In this document: one piece after another, positions 1 to 15,000 of the stretch
Layout: each line of letters begins with the position of its first letter
Numbering within the stretch: position 1 is the first letter of the stretch
Source: Bugula neritina
Lineage: Eukaryota; Bryozoa; Gymnolaemata; Cheilostomatida; Bugulidae
Length of the DNA: 64,000 nucleotides
Reading direction: 5' to 3'
Assembly (NCBI GenBank): GCA_964035545.1
Contig: OZ037766.1
Location: 4,999,722 to 5,063,721 of the forward strand
Notes under the pieces: generated by a model
Databases searched by the model: none
Told to the model about the DNA's origin: nothing
Seen by the model: only the letters and a program-made list of their open reading frames with translations
Translations under genes and position numbers: made by a program

Positions 1-39
1 TTCAATAGATCAGTCATATTGAGAATGTTTCCTTCACAG

Positions 40-3000
40 ATGTTGATGCAGGCTTTAAAGTGGTGCTGCGGCCATATCAATGCACCCATTGCAGAAGTTT
101 CTCATTTCTATATGAGAAAAGATGAAGTTATAGATTTGGATCCTCCACCCGTCACCCTACCTCCTGTTGTGAAGCCAGTTCTAGTTAAGAGAGCTGAAGG
201 TGATGAGTGATTGTCTGCTGAGAATTATTTGTTGGCTTTGTGTTTCCGCTTGAAAATGTTGCTGACTACACTCTTATCAGCAGCTGGTTTCTAGCCGAGT
301 GTGAAAGTTGATTTGGGAGTTATCAGTTCAATCTAATAGCTAAATTATGATTTTTCTGCTCCTGCTGAATTTAGTTTTATTGTTTTTATTATATTATATT
401 TTGATGTTATATATTTATATATTATATATATTTAGATATATTCATTGCATGCTGATTCAGGCTCTCCATTTTGTGTTTCACACTCTTTTGCCAGGTTCGT
501 AAACATCAAAAAGCTGAAGGCTTACTGTCTAAGCCCTACCTGTCAGTTAGATCTAGCACTAGGTTTTTTGACTTTGTTCGGTATTTGATTCATGACTGGA
601 GGATGGATCGCCTCACTCAGATTTACTCTCTACTTCTGTCTTTGCCGTCCTCTCGTCTCACCACTCGTTCCATACTCTCCTACGAGTCTCTGAATCTCTC
701 AATATCCAGTGAAGTAAGAGGACTGACTCCTCTCTCAATGTCTTTCAGTTTCATGTTCCATTCTTCTATTACTTTGTTGTTTCAACTTGAATTTGTTCCC
801 CAAATTTCTCATAATATATTCTACAGTCTCATTGTGAGTAGAAAATAAAGTCACAATATTTGCATTTGTAATAATTATACACGTTGATCAGCACCATGAG
901 AATGGTAGCAACAGCTCAATGGTGCAGTGTTGTGTTTTGTTCATAGTATAAAACCTTTTTAGAATGTTCTAAGTTACATGATGCTTTGTTGAAATGCTCT
1001 TATATTAAAGTGTGTATATAGATGTTTCCTGTTCTTTTATTGTTATTTATTCCATAACTATCAACTTCATTACAGATGTCATTATATATACCTTCATTGT
1101 AGTTTTTTTCTGTTTATCATCATAGTTTTACTAGGTTTACATGTTTTATAATTGATTTGGGGTTATGTAAAGTAATTATATAGTCAAGTGAAACTCTTTC
1201 TGCGCTAGTTCATCTGTTAATTTTCTGCAGTTTTGTCACAGATGGTGGCACTGTGATGCTGATCATAGTATGCCTCATACTCCCTAGTGTTGAATGGAAA
1301 TTTAGCAAATGCAAACAATTTTCCAGTTAGTATAACATGTGAAAACAACTCCTGACTTTATTTCAGTTTTAATAATCTCCTCTATTCTCAGCTTCTATAT
1401 TTCATAGAATTCATACATCGATTTTGTCACTCAGTCAGCTGGTCATCTCGGAGACTCAGTAGATTTCTCAGTGCTTCCTTCTAAAACTTCTCTTCTTTTC
1501 CCACGTAATTATTAAACTTTATTTTTCTTCGTTTTAATTTCTAAAATAATTTATGAAATGTATTTTAGAGCAAGAACTATTAACATTATAGAAGTAAAAT
1601 TTTGTTTTCTAAGCTCCATACCACGAAACATACTTTTTGATATGTGTTCTATATTATTTCTTTCAGCATCAGTCATGCATTTATGTTTGTAATGTTGCTG
1701 TTTCCCCGGTTGTTCAATTTAACTGTGGTTTTCTAAGCTAACAAGAAACTTTTTGCCAACATAATTTTTTTTCTGTTTTTGTGTGCATCAACAGGTTTTT
1801 AGACTCTTTTCTGTTTTATAAGAAATTGTTATCAGGACAGATTGGTATTTGTAGACCCTCCAGATAAAAAGAGGCAAGGTATAGAGTTGCTGAAAAGAAT
1901 GTCAAAGGAGCCGTGGTGGAACAAATCTGCCAACTTGACAGTGGTGGATGCCCTTCAGCAAATCACTAGCCTCTTACCTAGGGCTGTGGGTCAACTTCAT
2001 AGCACTTTACTCTCGTACCTAGCAGACATCAATGGGTAAGTTGAGATTGACTAAATGTATGTGTGACGCAGAACAATAATTAAACTATAATAACTCCCTG
2101 CACAGTTTTGGCTGAATCACAGTTTGTATAGTTCGTTTTAAGTTAAATCTCTTATTTTAAAAATTTCTGTTAATTTAATTTGTTTTGCTTGTGAGAGTTG
2201 TGTACTCCTGTTATTTTAGATTGTTTGGTATTCCTGACTTAGTACAATCCTCCTTGGCTAATGGACTACTCAGGAACATGAATAACCAGAAAGGGAACGA
2301 AGCAGCTGTGTTAGCTACGCTTGGTTGTATTGGTAATATGGAGCTTAAAATGTCCAAGATCATCACAGAGTTGGACAGGCTTGTTAAAGTAGATTCCAGG
2401 GTGAGTTTGAGTCACAAACTTTTTTCAAAAACTCTTTTTCTCAAAACTTTATAAGACTATCTGGTATCTCTTAATCATTGTTGATTTTGCATTCCCTTCC
2501 TTCAGATATATTTTGTGTTGCAAATTTGTAGTTGATATATGTTGACACTTATATTGTATTGGGATGAAACTAGAATTTGAATATTTAGAATTTTATAAAT
2601 AAAATGTAACTGATATAATTGAATATATTCATAACCTACCATATTTGTACTCATATAGAAATCAGTTGTGGACAAGGCCAAGGAGCTGTTGAAAAAGTTC
2701 ACTGAAGGAAAAAAAGACTCGATAGATACAGAGCAACTGCAGGAGTTGTCCCACCCGGATGTAAGCTTTAACTTACTATTTTATAGCTCTGAATATAATT
2801 ATTGTATGTTGCATTTAGAATAATTTAGATGTTCCCAAAAGTCATAGCTAAAAGTTAATGCAGTGTTGTGGTTTGTGCGAGTTCAAGTTATATTGTCCAT
2901 TATAATGAATATAGCAAATATGACATGTATAGTAAATATAGCAAATATAATATATCTAGTATATATAGTATATATAGCAAATATGACATGTATAGTATAT

Positions 3001-6000
3001 ATATAGCAAATATGACATATATGGTATATATAGTATATATAGCACATAAACCATATTATAAACTATTGTCTAAACTCCAGTCTAGTATTTAATACTATAT
3101 AATTATAGAATAGCATAAAATGTTAGTATAATACACCATTGTTGTACAAAATAGTAGGCCATAGTGTATTATAGTGTGACACATATATAGTATAGTGTAG
3201 TAATATATTGCATTATAGTGTATTAAGTGCATAGCTTTATAAAATAATGAAGTATAGTGTAGCAATGTAGTATTGAATGATATAATGTGATGTGGTGCTG
3301 TTGTATAACATGCCACATCTCATAACCAAGACCTAACAAACAGTTCAATATTTGAAATTGAACTTTTTTTAAGGAAGGGAAGCGCAAAGGTTTATTTAAG
3401 AAAGTAGTGACAAGGCAAAGAATCATTCAGAAATTTACAAATATTCAGAGACATAGGTGATTCTCATCAGTTGGAATGTTAATTCTTACGTTGCAATTTT
3501 TTCCATTTGAACAGACATTTTGCAGTTACTTGTGTTCTGTGTTTAGAGTGGTAATAAGAGATATACTAACGGACATTTTGGGGTACATAATTTACTTTAG
3601 TTAAATTTGGTGTAAGCTGCTGTATGCATTGCAATATCATAATGAATATATAAGCTGTACTCCTGTGAACAGCTTTGTTTCTTTTACTATTATATAATGT
3701 TATGTTGTTGATTTGTTCGCATTTATTCCCACGTAACCTGATAAACTTACTGTGTTTTTCAACATAATTTTGCAGCATTGTAATTCCTAAAGACATCACA
3801 TTCGAGGTGACGATTTAATCAATGAAATACTGAACTCAATCATTAACTGTGTTTAAATTACTTTGCTGTTCCTGTTTCAACTAACACTGCCACTTTTTGC
3901 ATTTTCAAATTTAAGTGGTGAAATCTTTCCCAAATTAAATTTATATTAGTGTAAGACACTAACTAAAACACTGCGTGCGTGCGTGTGTGTGTGATAAGAA
4001 TTAAGTGCAAGGGTAAATAAACATCAGATCAGGATTTTTTACTTTTTGGTAATTATTATTAATTACCTTTCTTTTTAAATTAAAATATTTGCTAATGTGT
4101 GTCAGGTGTAACAGCTAGTCAGTGTTGCTCCAAGCAACTGTCTAGTGTATGATTATTATAGAAATTCCATCGAATTTATTATCAACAGGTACGGGCAACT
4201 CCATCTCATACAGTTGTCACATCTCTCACTGCTGATTGGTCGAGTGCCGGTAGTGATGCAGATGTTGAATCAGATGGTTCATCTTCGGTGTCGCCAATGA
4301 GTGGTGTTCTCCCAGCTGCTCGAAGCTCAGGTGTGTTGTGACTCCATGAATGTTTACCATGTACTTGTAGGTTGCTAGATATGGTAAGTCAACAATGCAG
4401 TTGTTTTTTGTATAAACATTTACTTCTTTATCTAGTAGGATCTGAGTTACTCTCCAGTTTTCTATTATAAGAGTTGAATGAAATTCAAGAACTTTAGGAT
4501 TTGAATTTATAGAATAGTAATCAACCATGTGCTTCGAACCTGTATAAAATTACATAGCAGTTTTTGTTGCTTTAAATTTTCTGTAATAATTGCTTGTATG
4601 CTTTACACTGCTTAATATATGTTACATTAATTATAATTTTGTCTTCATAGTAATTGTTTTAATATATTATTTAAGCTCTTTATTATTTGTTGCGTTAGCC
4701 ATTGGTTTGGGTAATGCAGCAAACCAGCCTATTCTTGACAGCTCTTATAATATTCCTGAGGAGTTGGAGGTTCCGTCTATGTCGGTTCTTGATTATAGGT
4801 CAGTTGTGATAACTTTATGCTAATTCTTACTCAACAAATGCTCTCCCATCTCTTATACGCTGATTATCTGGTATGAATTTATAAAAAGGATTAAGTTGAT
4901 TTGCTATTTTTTGAAAAAAAAGCTGGAGATATATAGATTCGGTTTCAAATATATAAACACAGTTTTTGTATTTATATCATCGCGACTTGTAGTCCATCAA
5001 TGAATAATGTACATGAGATCGAAAATCTACCTTCTGCTGAGCCTCTTTCTGGTGTTCTTTTGGAATCTACAGGAAATGCCTCAACTGATCAGGCACTATT
5101 GCATTTGTTTTCTACTATTTAATTGGCAATTTTTGCCAGTTGACTTTCAGTGTTCTGTGTTTGTTATTCATCGTTGTACTGTTGTTTCCCTGTTCTCAAT
5201 TTTGTTCTCAGATTTCTTTTCTGCCTCCGCAACATTTAACAGACAATATATTGCCTTATTAGACATTAGCGCTAAGTGGAGGGGTAATAATCAACGGACA
5301 TGGAGAACCAATGACCTCCAACAATCTTCCTGTCTCTTCAAGCAATGAGCTCTATTATGTAAACAGTAGTCTGTTGTTAAACTATGAACAAGATAAGACA
5401 ACCCCATTTTATATTGGAAACAATTCTTCATCCAGCTTGTCACTAAGTAGTCTGACATACTCGGGGGACGACTCCACTTGTTCATTGTCCTCTCATGCTC
5501 TCCACCAGCATAAAATGGCTGAGGAACTTGTATCAGATATTCGGATTGCCATCAAAGAGGTCCAAGAGCAACAAGCCAGTCTTGGTTAGTCGGCATATGG
5601 CTATATGAAGTCTCTTCTCCCCATTAAGTAAACCAATCACTACGCTTGTTCTTATTTTTATGTGTATTTATCATTTTAGTAATTATTATTAGTCACATGC
5701 TTTCCTTGTCATATTGTCTGCTATCTTGCCTGCTTTTTGCTTAGCTTTGATCACTTGCACTACTTAAACAAACTAAAATATATCACATAGTAGCATCAGT
5801 CAAGAATGGGTTGTGCTTTGTTTTGATGTAAATACTATACTGATAATGACTACTATATATTACTGCTAGGTATGGTTGCTCGGGTCGAGTCTCTCGAAAC
5901 AAGAGAATCTATCTACTCTACTGTAAGTACTTGAGTATCCTTTTGTAATATGCAGTATGATCTGTAATTAGCATAATGCTGCTTGCAAAATTTGTGCAGT

Positions 6001-9000
6001 TTGATATTGGGATGTTTCAGAATTTAGTGAAACATTTGAATGGATAGAGAGATAAGGTTTTACTTCAAATAGGGGAATTTTGTTTTTTTCTCTCGGTTGA
6101 TGCTTTTAGTCCGTTGTTTAAATTTATAAAACAATTTTCTAAAATATAATATAGTGATTTGATGTTTATACTGCTTTTAGAGTGGGGCAAAAAATAAAAG
6201 TAAATGGCAACTGGCCAAGTCTGGTTCCAGTTCAAGAAAGTTAGGTAAGACGATAAATAATACATGTGCCAGGTAAAGGATATTGCATATATTATTATTT
6301 GTTATATCCCCAAAAGTATATAAAAACATGTTTTAAAATTTTGCAGTGTATAATTTTACTCATATATACTGTCAGGCTAAATCTACTAGGTGTTTGTGCA
6401 AACTTATTCAAATTTTTACAAGTAATCAACATATTTAAATTACTCTTGATATTTTGCAATGGATAATGAAAATGTGTTGAAAACAACACAAAGATAAATT
6501 TATCTCCAAGTTTTCAAGACATTTAGTATAGAAAATCTAATTGAAATGCTAGTGTATTATTATATAGTTTCAATTTGTAACCTACCCATAGCTTTCTTAA
6601 ACACCTTAGTATTTAATTCAAGTGTAACCACCTGACAAAACATTTAATGAAAAAAGATTTTTCTTTCATTATGTATAGCTGTTGTAAGATCTTTACACAC
6701 TGAAGACAAGATCTTAGTCTAATTAGCAAGCGAAATGAGCGCTCATTTGCTTATTTAAAAAGTTTTTTGAAATAACTTTTAGTACACCTATAAACAATGT
6801 TTCACCGTGAGAAAGCTGCTTCCAGGCTATTGATTTGTTGGCTTCCAAAATATTTATGTTTTGTTATATAAAGCCTACTTGCTGGAGAAACCCAGTGCTG
6901 TTATTAGTTGCTCAGTTATATATGCTGAAATAATTACTGAAGCTGATATGAATAATCTTGTTATGTGTAGAGTTGTCAAATCCTGCTGTTTTCTTGAGCA
7001 TAAAGCCAAGTATAAACTTTTTCAGTATTCTAACCAGAGTTTTCACATTTACACCATTTTTCGAAGTGATGCTTGCTGTATACATTGCTTTACTGTCTTC
7101 TTATTAAGTCATATAACTATAAAATGTTTATTGATATACATTTTACATATGGCTAACACTAATTGCTCCCTGCAAACGCTCAGCAAAGCGCTACTAATAT
7201 TGCTCTGCTATTTTGATATTGCCTGTGCTTATAAAAAATTGCTACAAAAAATTGTGTGGCAATAAACACAGTGCTACTAATTTTTACTAGTGGATCAATG
7301 TTGAATTTTGACAAAAGGACAACAATGGTTTCAAAAATTGGAAGTCTCCACAGCAAGGTAAAGTACTAACTTGAAGTATTTGCATGAAATGCTGTTACCA
7401 CTTGACTTTTCTAAAACTTTTTATTCACAATTTATACTATAAGCAACTGTATTTTGAACAACAGACAAACAACAAATATTGATGTATTTTAGAAAAAGCG
7501 TCCTATTAGTTCTAAAAGCAGAAACGATTTTGAGCGATACTCTGATTCCTATCGTAAGTAATGTCTTTCCTTATCTGGTTAACCACCTCCAGCTCTTTGT
7601 CCTTCACAACCTTCTTTCTTAGCCTTATCTATATTTACAACATATATTTAACATTACTTTGTTAATGTTAAATTGATGTGGGAAAATAACAGATTTTCAT
7701 TTTGAGGAATAATTGCTTAACATGTAGTGTTGATATTTAGCTGGGTAATTAGTTACTAGTCAACCCTATACCAGTAATGTGACGTTGATTGCTATCTGTT
7801 ACTAATCTACTGTTTTGTTTGTTATTTGAAACTTTTAAAAGAATTATTTAGACTAACTAAGATATTTATGCAGTATGAAATATTAACAGTTTTATAGTTT
7901 TAAAACAGTTATCTGTTTTTAGCTAAATAATGCAGCATAAAAAAATAATTGAAAAAATTATGGTCAAAGTAAATCTAATAGATTGGAGTGGCGCATAAGC
8001 TATGCAAGCAAATATCTATGGGGTCAATTATTTCAATTATACTGACCAACCCTGCTTCTTTATCTGAACCTCTTTGTTATACTTTATAGAAATGAAGCTT
8101 TTGCACGAAGAAAATATGGCTTCTATTTTGTCAGCCGCAAAAGTGAGTATAGAATTGACCAGCTGTTCACAAATAGATTTGTAAACTTAGTTTTAATGCT
8201 ATGTGTTATTTCACAACTTTTTCAAATTGCTTTTTTTAGCATTTGGCATCATCAAGCTTGCATCAAGAAAATAAAAAATTTAATAAGGATATTGTTTCTA
8301 AACTGATTCAAAAATGGAAAAAAGGTTTGCAAATGGATGAACATTTGATTGCTAGCTTGCCCTCCAGTCAGCGCGATGAGATGCGTCAGCTGTTTGGTGA
8401 GTTATGAAAGGTTTTTATTCATCAGGTTAAATTAGTATATTCGTTAGATGACTTCTATTTTTATTTTCAATTTTTTCTGTTTTGAAGTTTTTTTCTCCTC
8501 AACAAGACATTAATTATACTTTTTGACATTCTCTAGCTGCTTACCATATGTATGATAGGTTCTGATTTGCCTAAAATGTTCCAACCGACCTTCGAATCAA
8601 CCGTAGCACCAATTGTAGAACTAAAGGAAGAGTCTGCCATGGAGGAGGTAAAAAGCCAATTTGAGTTTACACACTGATTAGATTTTCAATAAAGCATTCT
8701 TACAAACTTATCAAACTTGCAAGATTATGTATTATACTGAAATGTGTAGTCTTTAAATTTGTGAAGTATATTTCACAATTTTATTCAATTTTTAGCTGTT
8801 ATAATATTATAGAAAGCTTTCTTTAGAGTTTTCTAATAGCCACTTAAATTTTTATTGGTGTGTTATATGCCATTTCGATCATGAAATTTATTCATGCTTT
8901 AGCCAAGTCAGCTGAATAAAGTAACAAGAAAAAAGACGGCCATATTGAAAAAGAAAAAAGATTTTACAAAGCAAAGGCAGTTGGAACATGTTGCCAGAAA

Positions 9001-12000
9001 AATGACTAAAGCTAATAAGTATAGTTTCCGGGCATATGCTAGAACTATTATGGCAGGTATCCAGGTTAGTCTTGTAGTTGTTCTCAATTCTTTACATATT
9101 AAATCTGAATTAACTGTTGATGAAACAATGTCTATTTTGCTTATTTTGCTTTTGACAAAGGTAAATATGTATTTATTTTAGTTGTCTGCTAGGCGAATGG
9201 GTAAAAGAAAATTTGCACAGTTGTATGAACTAGCTTTAACTAACAGCGTAAGTGATTCTTCTTACATTCTGTATAATCTATACCAAAGTCATTTGATTGT
9301 TTCTTTCACCAGCTTTGACTAGTAATTATTAACTGAGTTGTAAATGTAAACATTTGCTCCAACGTCATGTTTTTTGTAGACTTCTGCCACAAATTCTTAT
9401 AAAGATGCACCTGAGCATTTCAAACCTTCAAATCATGACATCCGAAGTTATTCTAAACAGGCATTACCAACCACCAGTTTTATTCTGGATTTGATTCCTG
9501 GGTCTTCAAATATTGACTTGTCTAATAATTTGAAAACCTCTCCACACTTAACATCAAAGCATCCTTCGGGTAAAATGTTAAAGCCGGCGACCAAGTTCAA
9601 ACAAAACATGCCTGTGGAACCAATGTTAAGACTTTCTTCTTCACATCACCTGAAGGACAACCATCGTGTGACTTTTTCTAGAAGTATTGTATCATTCAAA
9701 TCTAGCCAATACAGTGACTCGAACATTTTGCCTAAAAGATCTATCTCTAAGCACGTTTACTTCGACTCAAATGCTGTTCGTGACCTGCATACTGTATCAA
9801 AAAAAGAAGTTCGCTTCACTTTCAGCTATGATGAGGAATCAAGCTGGGATTCCATCAGTTTGCCAGGCTCTGTAAACAATCTTTATGAAATTGCAAGGTG
9901 TGTAAATAATACATGTTACTTACATTCCTTTACCTTATTTATATACAACAATTAAACATTGTAACAGTTCTCTGAATAAGGTGCTTCTTGTTAGTATTAT
10001 TTGTTTTTAGCAAACTAAGCACTGCTGTGCCAAAGCAGCTGACTGTGGCTGAATCTGTAGCTAAACTGAAAAACATTCTGCATTTGGATATGAATGAAAC
10101 AGTTGCAATAGAAAAACATGATGATTTGCCAGGTAAAAGGGTTTTTATCTTTCATTTGCAAATTCTCTGACTGGTTGTTTTGTAAATTATTTTTTATTGA
10201 AGAGTTTTCAATCGCATCTCAAGTGCAGTTTTGTCATTATTTTGACTTGATTCTTTTTACAGACTCAAATTTAATAACTGAATTGAAGCAAACGGATACA
10301 GATACTGGGCAAGAAAACTTGATAGACTATAATCTCCTTACTCCGTTAGTAGTTTATACTGGTTTTTAATCAAGTGCGATGAAAAATTATTTGGTGCAAA
10401 TAAAACAAATTGAGACTGCTTTTTTAATAATTATATTATTTTTATTTTAGATCTGGGCTTCTAAAAGAACTTAATTTGTTGCTCGTAGAAAAAAATTTGC
10501 ATCATGTTCACTCACCAGGTAATATATCTTTTTTATTTATAGTTCTTGGCTGGCGCTAAAATATGGCAATTCTTATTGGCGAAAGTTATAATCAGGCATG
10601 TGTATTAGGGAGGTTTACTGCTTAAAATCTTTACTTAATTTATTTTCTATTAAAATGTCATTTACTGCACATTGCAACGGTAACTTAAACAAATTGTTGC
10701 AAACTTTAATATATGGTTGCTCTCTTTAATTACTGCTATAAATCTATATCATTAAAGACTTTCTTTGATTTGCTTGTATTACTTTGTACTGTAACACAAC
10801 TGTGATTTTATGTTTTACTTTAGACAAGTTACCAACATTAGAAAAAAATGCTTCACCATCTTCATTACACTCTGGATCAGTGACAGAACTGCCAATGCAA
10901 GTAAACATAAAAGAAAATGTCAAACTGGAAAGTCAAGATATACTATCAGATTTTAGAACTTGGCTTCAGATGCATTTAAAAGATTTTCATAGTAAGGAAA
11001 CGTTATTCTGTTGATTTATCAGACCAGGAATTCAATAGTAGTGTGATGGATTTGTGTCTCCAGACTGCCGAGACCGGCGCTTCGGTGTTCCGAAATGCCG
11101 ATATACCGAATATCGGCAGATCGGGGTACCGAAGTGTCGGGGTGCCAGTTTCGGCGTTTCGGATCCCCGAAACGCCGAAATTCGGCATTTCGGGCCTCCG
11201 ATCTCGGCAGAAAGGAATGTCTTTGTCTGCACACATATATAAAGCCAGCGAGTTCCAGTGTAAATCAGACTACTACTGGAGCTCGCTGGTAGTAGGACCA
11301 CATAGGCTGTATTTGATGCTAATAAAGTTATCTTCATTCGTATTCAAAATACTTGGCTTATTCTCTCTAGAGCATGTAGGCACTAGTTGCATTCAAAACC
11401 CACAAGTTTACTACATTGGTGGCAGCGGTGGGATTTTCGAATAACTAGTTGCCGAGCGGCACGCAATGGCCCCAGGGGACACAGCCCCTGAGGCAGCAAC
11501 ACCACCAGCCCTCACTGTTGAGGCGCTGGTCACAGCCCTCCAGGGATTGCGGGGGCAAGGACAGGCATCACCTGGTGACAGGTATCGCCTCCAGCCCCCG
11601 AATTTCGGAGGAGAAGGAGACGTAGAGCAATTCATCAAGGAGTTCCAGGATGTGGCCACCATCGCTGAATGGCCAGTACCGGTGCGCATCCTCCAACTTC
11701 GGGCCTGTCTGACAGGCCGGGCCAAGAACTTCGCTCTTGGGCCTGATGAAGAGCACATCATGCGGGCTCTCAGAGCCCGGTTCGGCCTAACAACCGAAGA
11801 AGCAGCTGATCGTTTGCAGATCATGAGGAGGGACCGGAGGACTCCCCTGGAAGACCACGCAAACGAGGTAGAGCGCCTGGCTCAGGCTGCTTTCGGTCAC
11901 GCCACTGGCAATGACCGGAAGCGCCTCGTTTACAACGCGTTCTTCCGGAGCGTGAATCACCCGGACCTGCAGCGATACTGGCTGGCCGCCAAGGTCAACA

Positions 12001-15000
12001 GTATAGAGGAAGCGCTGGAAATGGGGAAGGCTTACTTCCAGGTGGAAGAGCCTAGGCGACCGAGCTATACAGCCCGCCAAGTGGTCGAGGAGCATGAGGA
12101 GACCACCCCACTTCCAACTCCACAGGTAGCAGCAGCTGCAACTAAATCACCCGAGCAGACGCAGCTCACCATGTTAATGGACATGATGAAAGGCCTGCAG
12201 GCTACGGTGACAAAGTTGCAGAGCGAACAGGCGGATAGGCGGGCTCCCCGATCACGGGACAACCCTGTCCGCCCATCTCTGCTAACCTGTTGGGGGTGCG
12301 GGGCGCAAGGGCACGTGAGGAGGCACTGCCCTAGAGGCCAAGGGCCTTTAAACACCCAAGGCTCACGGTAACTTCCGCCAACCGTGGGCCTCACGCCAAT
12401 CCCATCCGGGATAGGACTCAAAGAGGAGAAGAAGAGACCTCCACAGGGTCTGCCGATACCGAGTGGCAGAGGCCACGGAGACCTCGGAGACCGCAAGGTC
12501 TACCCGATCCTCCGGCCGTGTCACTCGAGACCCGGATGCAGCTAGAAGAAGCAGGATGGCAGGCACCTCGGAGATCTCGGAGACCGCAAGGTCTACCCGA
12601 TCCTCCAGCCTGGCCACTCCGTAACCGGTTCGCGGGGTTGCCCGAGGAGGTTGTGGAAGAGGATTCAGCTTACTCGCAAGAGTACCCCAAGCTACCCTCC
12701 CGACCTCAGAAAACCCCCGTTGTCTCTAAGACGAAGAGGAGGCCCGCTGTGCGGACCCAAGTTGTGTCTCCCCCAGAGACTGACCACTCCAGGAGCACCC
12801 AGCCGTATGGAAGCAGCTACTTCCTGCCCGGAAAGATTTCGGGTAAAGCTGCCACATTCCTACTGGATACTGGGTGCACTACCAACCTGCTGAGTAGGCG
12901 TCTCTTTGACACTCTTGGTGCACGAGAGCGGGCGAGCCTCGAGCCGTATGAAGGTGCGCATGGTACGTTGGCGGACGGATCATGCATTCCTTTCTACGGC
13001 GTCATTTCACTACCTGGACGCGTCCGTGATCAAGCAATTCACGAGACGTTCATAGTCAGCCAGCTGAAGGAGGACGCCATCCTGGGAATGCCGTTTCTGG
13101 AGAAACACCAGTGTCACATGGATTTCCAGAAGTCAGTGGTGGTGATGGCTGGGAAGGAGCTTGTCTGCGTTGACAAGTTCGGAAGGCCCTTGGTGGGCGG
13201 AGTCCAGGTAGTGCGGGACTGCACGGTTCCGGGGAGATCCCAGGCGACTCTTCGCTGCAGAGTCAACTGCAAGGGGATCGCCGGCCTGGGGGTGGTTGAG
13301 GGAACGCACGGAGCGATCCGACTAGCAAACAGCCTGAATCGGCTAGATTGTCGGCAGGAGCTCCTCGTGCAGTGCATCAACCCCTTCACGGAACCTATCC
13401 GATTATCGGCTGGAGCGCTGGTGGGGAAGTACCACTCCATCCAGGAAGCGGATGTGGGTCCGGCACTGGAGACAGTGGCCGACACCCAGGGTAAACCCCC
13501 TCACACCAGACGAGGAGCAGTCCCGGAGCATGTGGCTGACCTATACGATGGAGCGTGCGGAAACTGTACCAGTAGTACTGAACGCCAAGTACTGGCTCAA
13601 CTACTTGCAGAGTACAGTGATGTCTTCAGTCGTGGCGATGAAGACATGGGGCTGACCAAAGTCATCTCCCACGAGATACCCCTGGCAGCCGGCACCACTC
13701 CCATCAGGCAGCCTACCCGGCGTCTAGGCCCGGAGAAGGAGAAGGAGGTGAGCCGACAGGTACAGGATCTTCTCGACCGGAATCTGATTGAGCCTGCCCA
13801 CGGTGCGTGGAGCTCTCCAGTAGTCCTGGTCAAGAAGAAGGATGGTAGCTGGAGATTCTGCGTGGACTACCGCAGACTCAACAGCGTTACCATCCAGGAC
13901 GCCTACCCTCTCCCACGGATAGATGAGTCTCTAGATGCCCTCGCGGGTAGCAAGTACTTCAGTACTTTGGATCTGCTTAGCGGGTACTGGCAAGTACCCC
14001 TCAGTCCTGATGCCCAGGACAAAGCAGCATTCATCACTCGCGACGGGCTCTGGAAGTGGAAAGTACTGCCATTTGGACTAACGTCCGCTCCGGCAACTTT
14101 CCAACGGCTCATGGAGCAGGTCCTCAGTGGGTTACACTGGAAGACCCTCCTCATCTATCTAGACGACGTCATTGTCATTTCCCCAGACTTCTCGACTCAT
14201 GTCAGTCGCCTGCGGGAAGTCTTTGACCGTCTCCGGGCAGCTGGACTGAAGCTGAAGCCCTCCAAGTGTGCGCTCCTGCAGCCGGAAGTCACGTACCTTG
14301 GCCATGTGGTTGGCCGTGATGGGGTCGCTACCGACCCGGAGAAGGTACAGGCTGTGAAGGAGTGGACTGTCCCCCGTGACCTCCCTGAGTTGCGCGCGTT
14401 CCTGGGCCTAGTAGGGTACTACCGGCAGTACATACCTGGCTTCGCAGGAGTGGCCCAGCCGTTAAATCGGCTGACCGCAAAGGGGGTCCGGTGGCAGTGG
14501 ACACAGGAGGAGCAGCAGGCATTTGACCACCTCAAGCAGCGGCTAATGGAGGCGCCAATTCTGGCGTATCCTGACCCAGCCCAAGAGTACATCCTGGACA
14601 CTGACGCCAGCGACCACAGCGTGGGAGCTGTCCTGTCTCAAGTCCAGGGTGGAAGTGAGGTGGTCGTAGCTTACTACAGCAAGACTCTCGCAGCCGCCGA
14701 GAAGAACTACTGCACCACTAGGAAGGAACTCCTAGCAGTAGTCAAGGCGGTCAAGCACTTTCGGCCATATCTGTATGGGAGAACGTTCCGTTTGCGAACA
14801 GACCATGCATCACTGATATGGCTGTGTAAACGTGCAGAGCCCTCGAGCCAGGTGGCTCGTTGGCTAGAGATTCTTGCCGAGTTCTCTTACCGGATAGAGC
14901 ACCGTGCTGGCCGGAAGCACGGGAACGCCGACGGCATGAGCCGCCGGCCGGTAGGAGACTGTAAGCAGTGCCTGCACATTGAGAAGCGGGACGGGGGACC

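Larger units (their letters stand above)
11042..11415 (+). repeat. 5' LTR
   Basis: 374 bp, TGTGATGG...TACTACA, identical by eye to the 3' copy. It contains a TATATAAA box at 11236-11243 and an AATAAA signal at 11321-11326, which define U3, R and U5 roughly. U3 is dense in CCGA/TCGG motifs, including a 14-bp inverted repeat at 11149-11180. Confidence 0.96.

Noticed and set aside
6861-7265. 134-codon open frame in an intron
   Set aside because: No splice context, no domain, Cys/Ile-rich composition; probably chance.
11003-11444. Several short open frames across the 5' LTR (also across 18345-19056)
   Set aside because: They lie in LTR sequence on both strands, repeat exactly in both LTRs, and reflect the CCGA/TCGG-rich U3 rather than a gene.
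12065-12496. Long reverse-strand frames opposite gag and pol
   Set aside because: Shadows of the GC-rich coding strand; no motif and no expected promoter.
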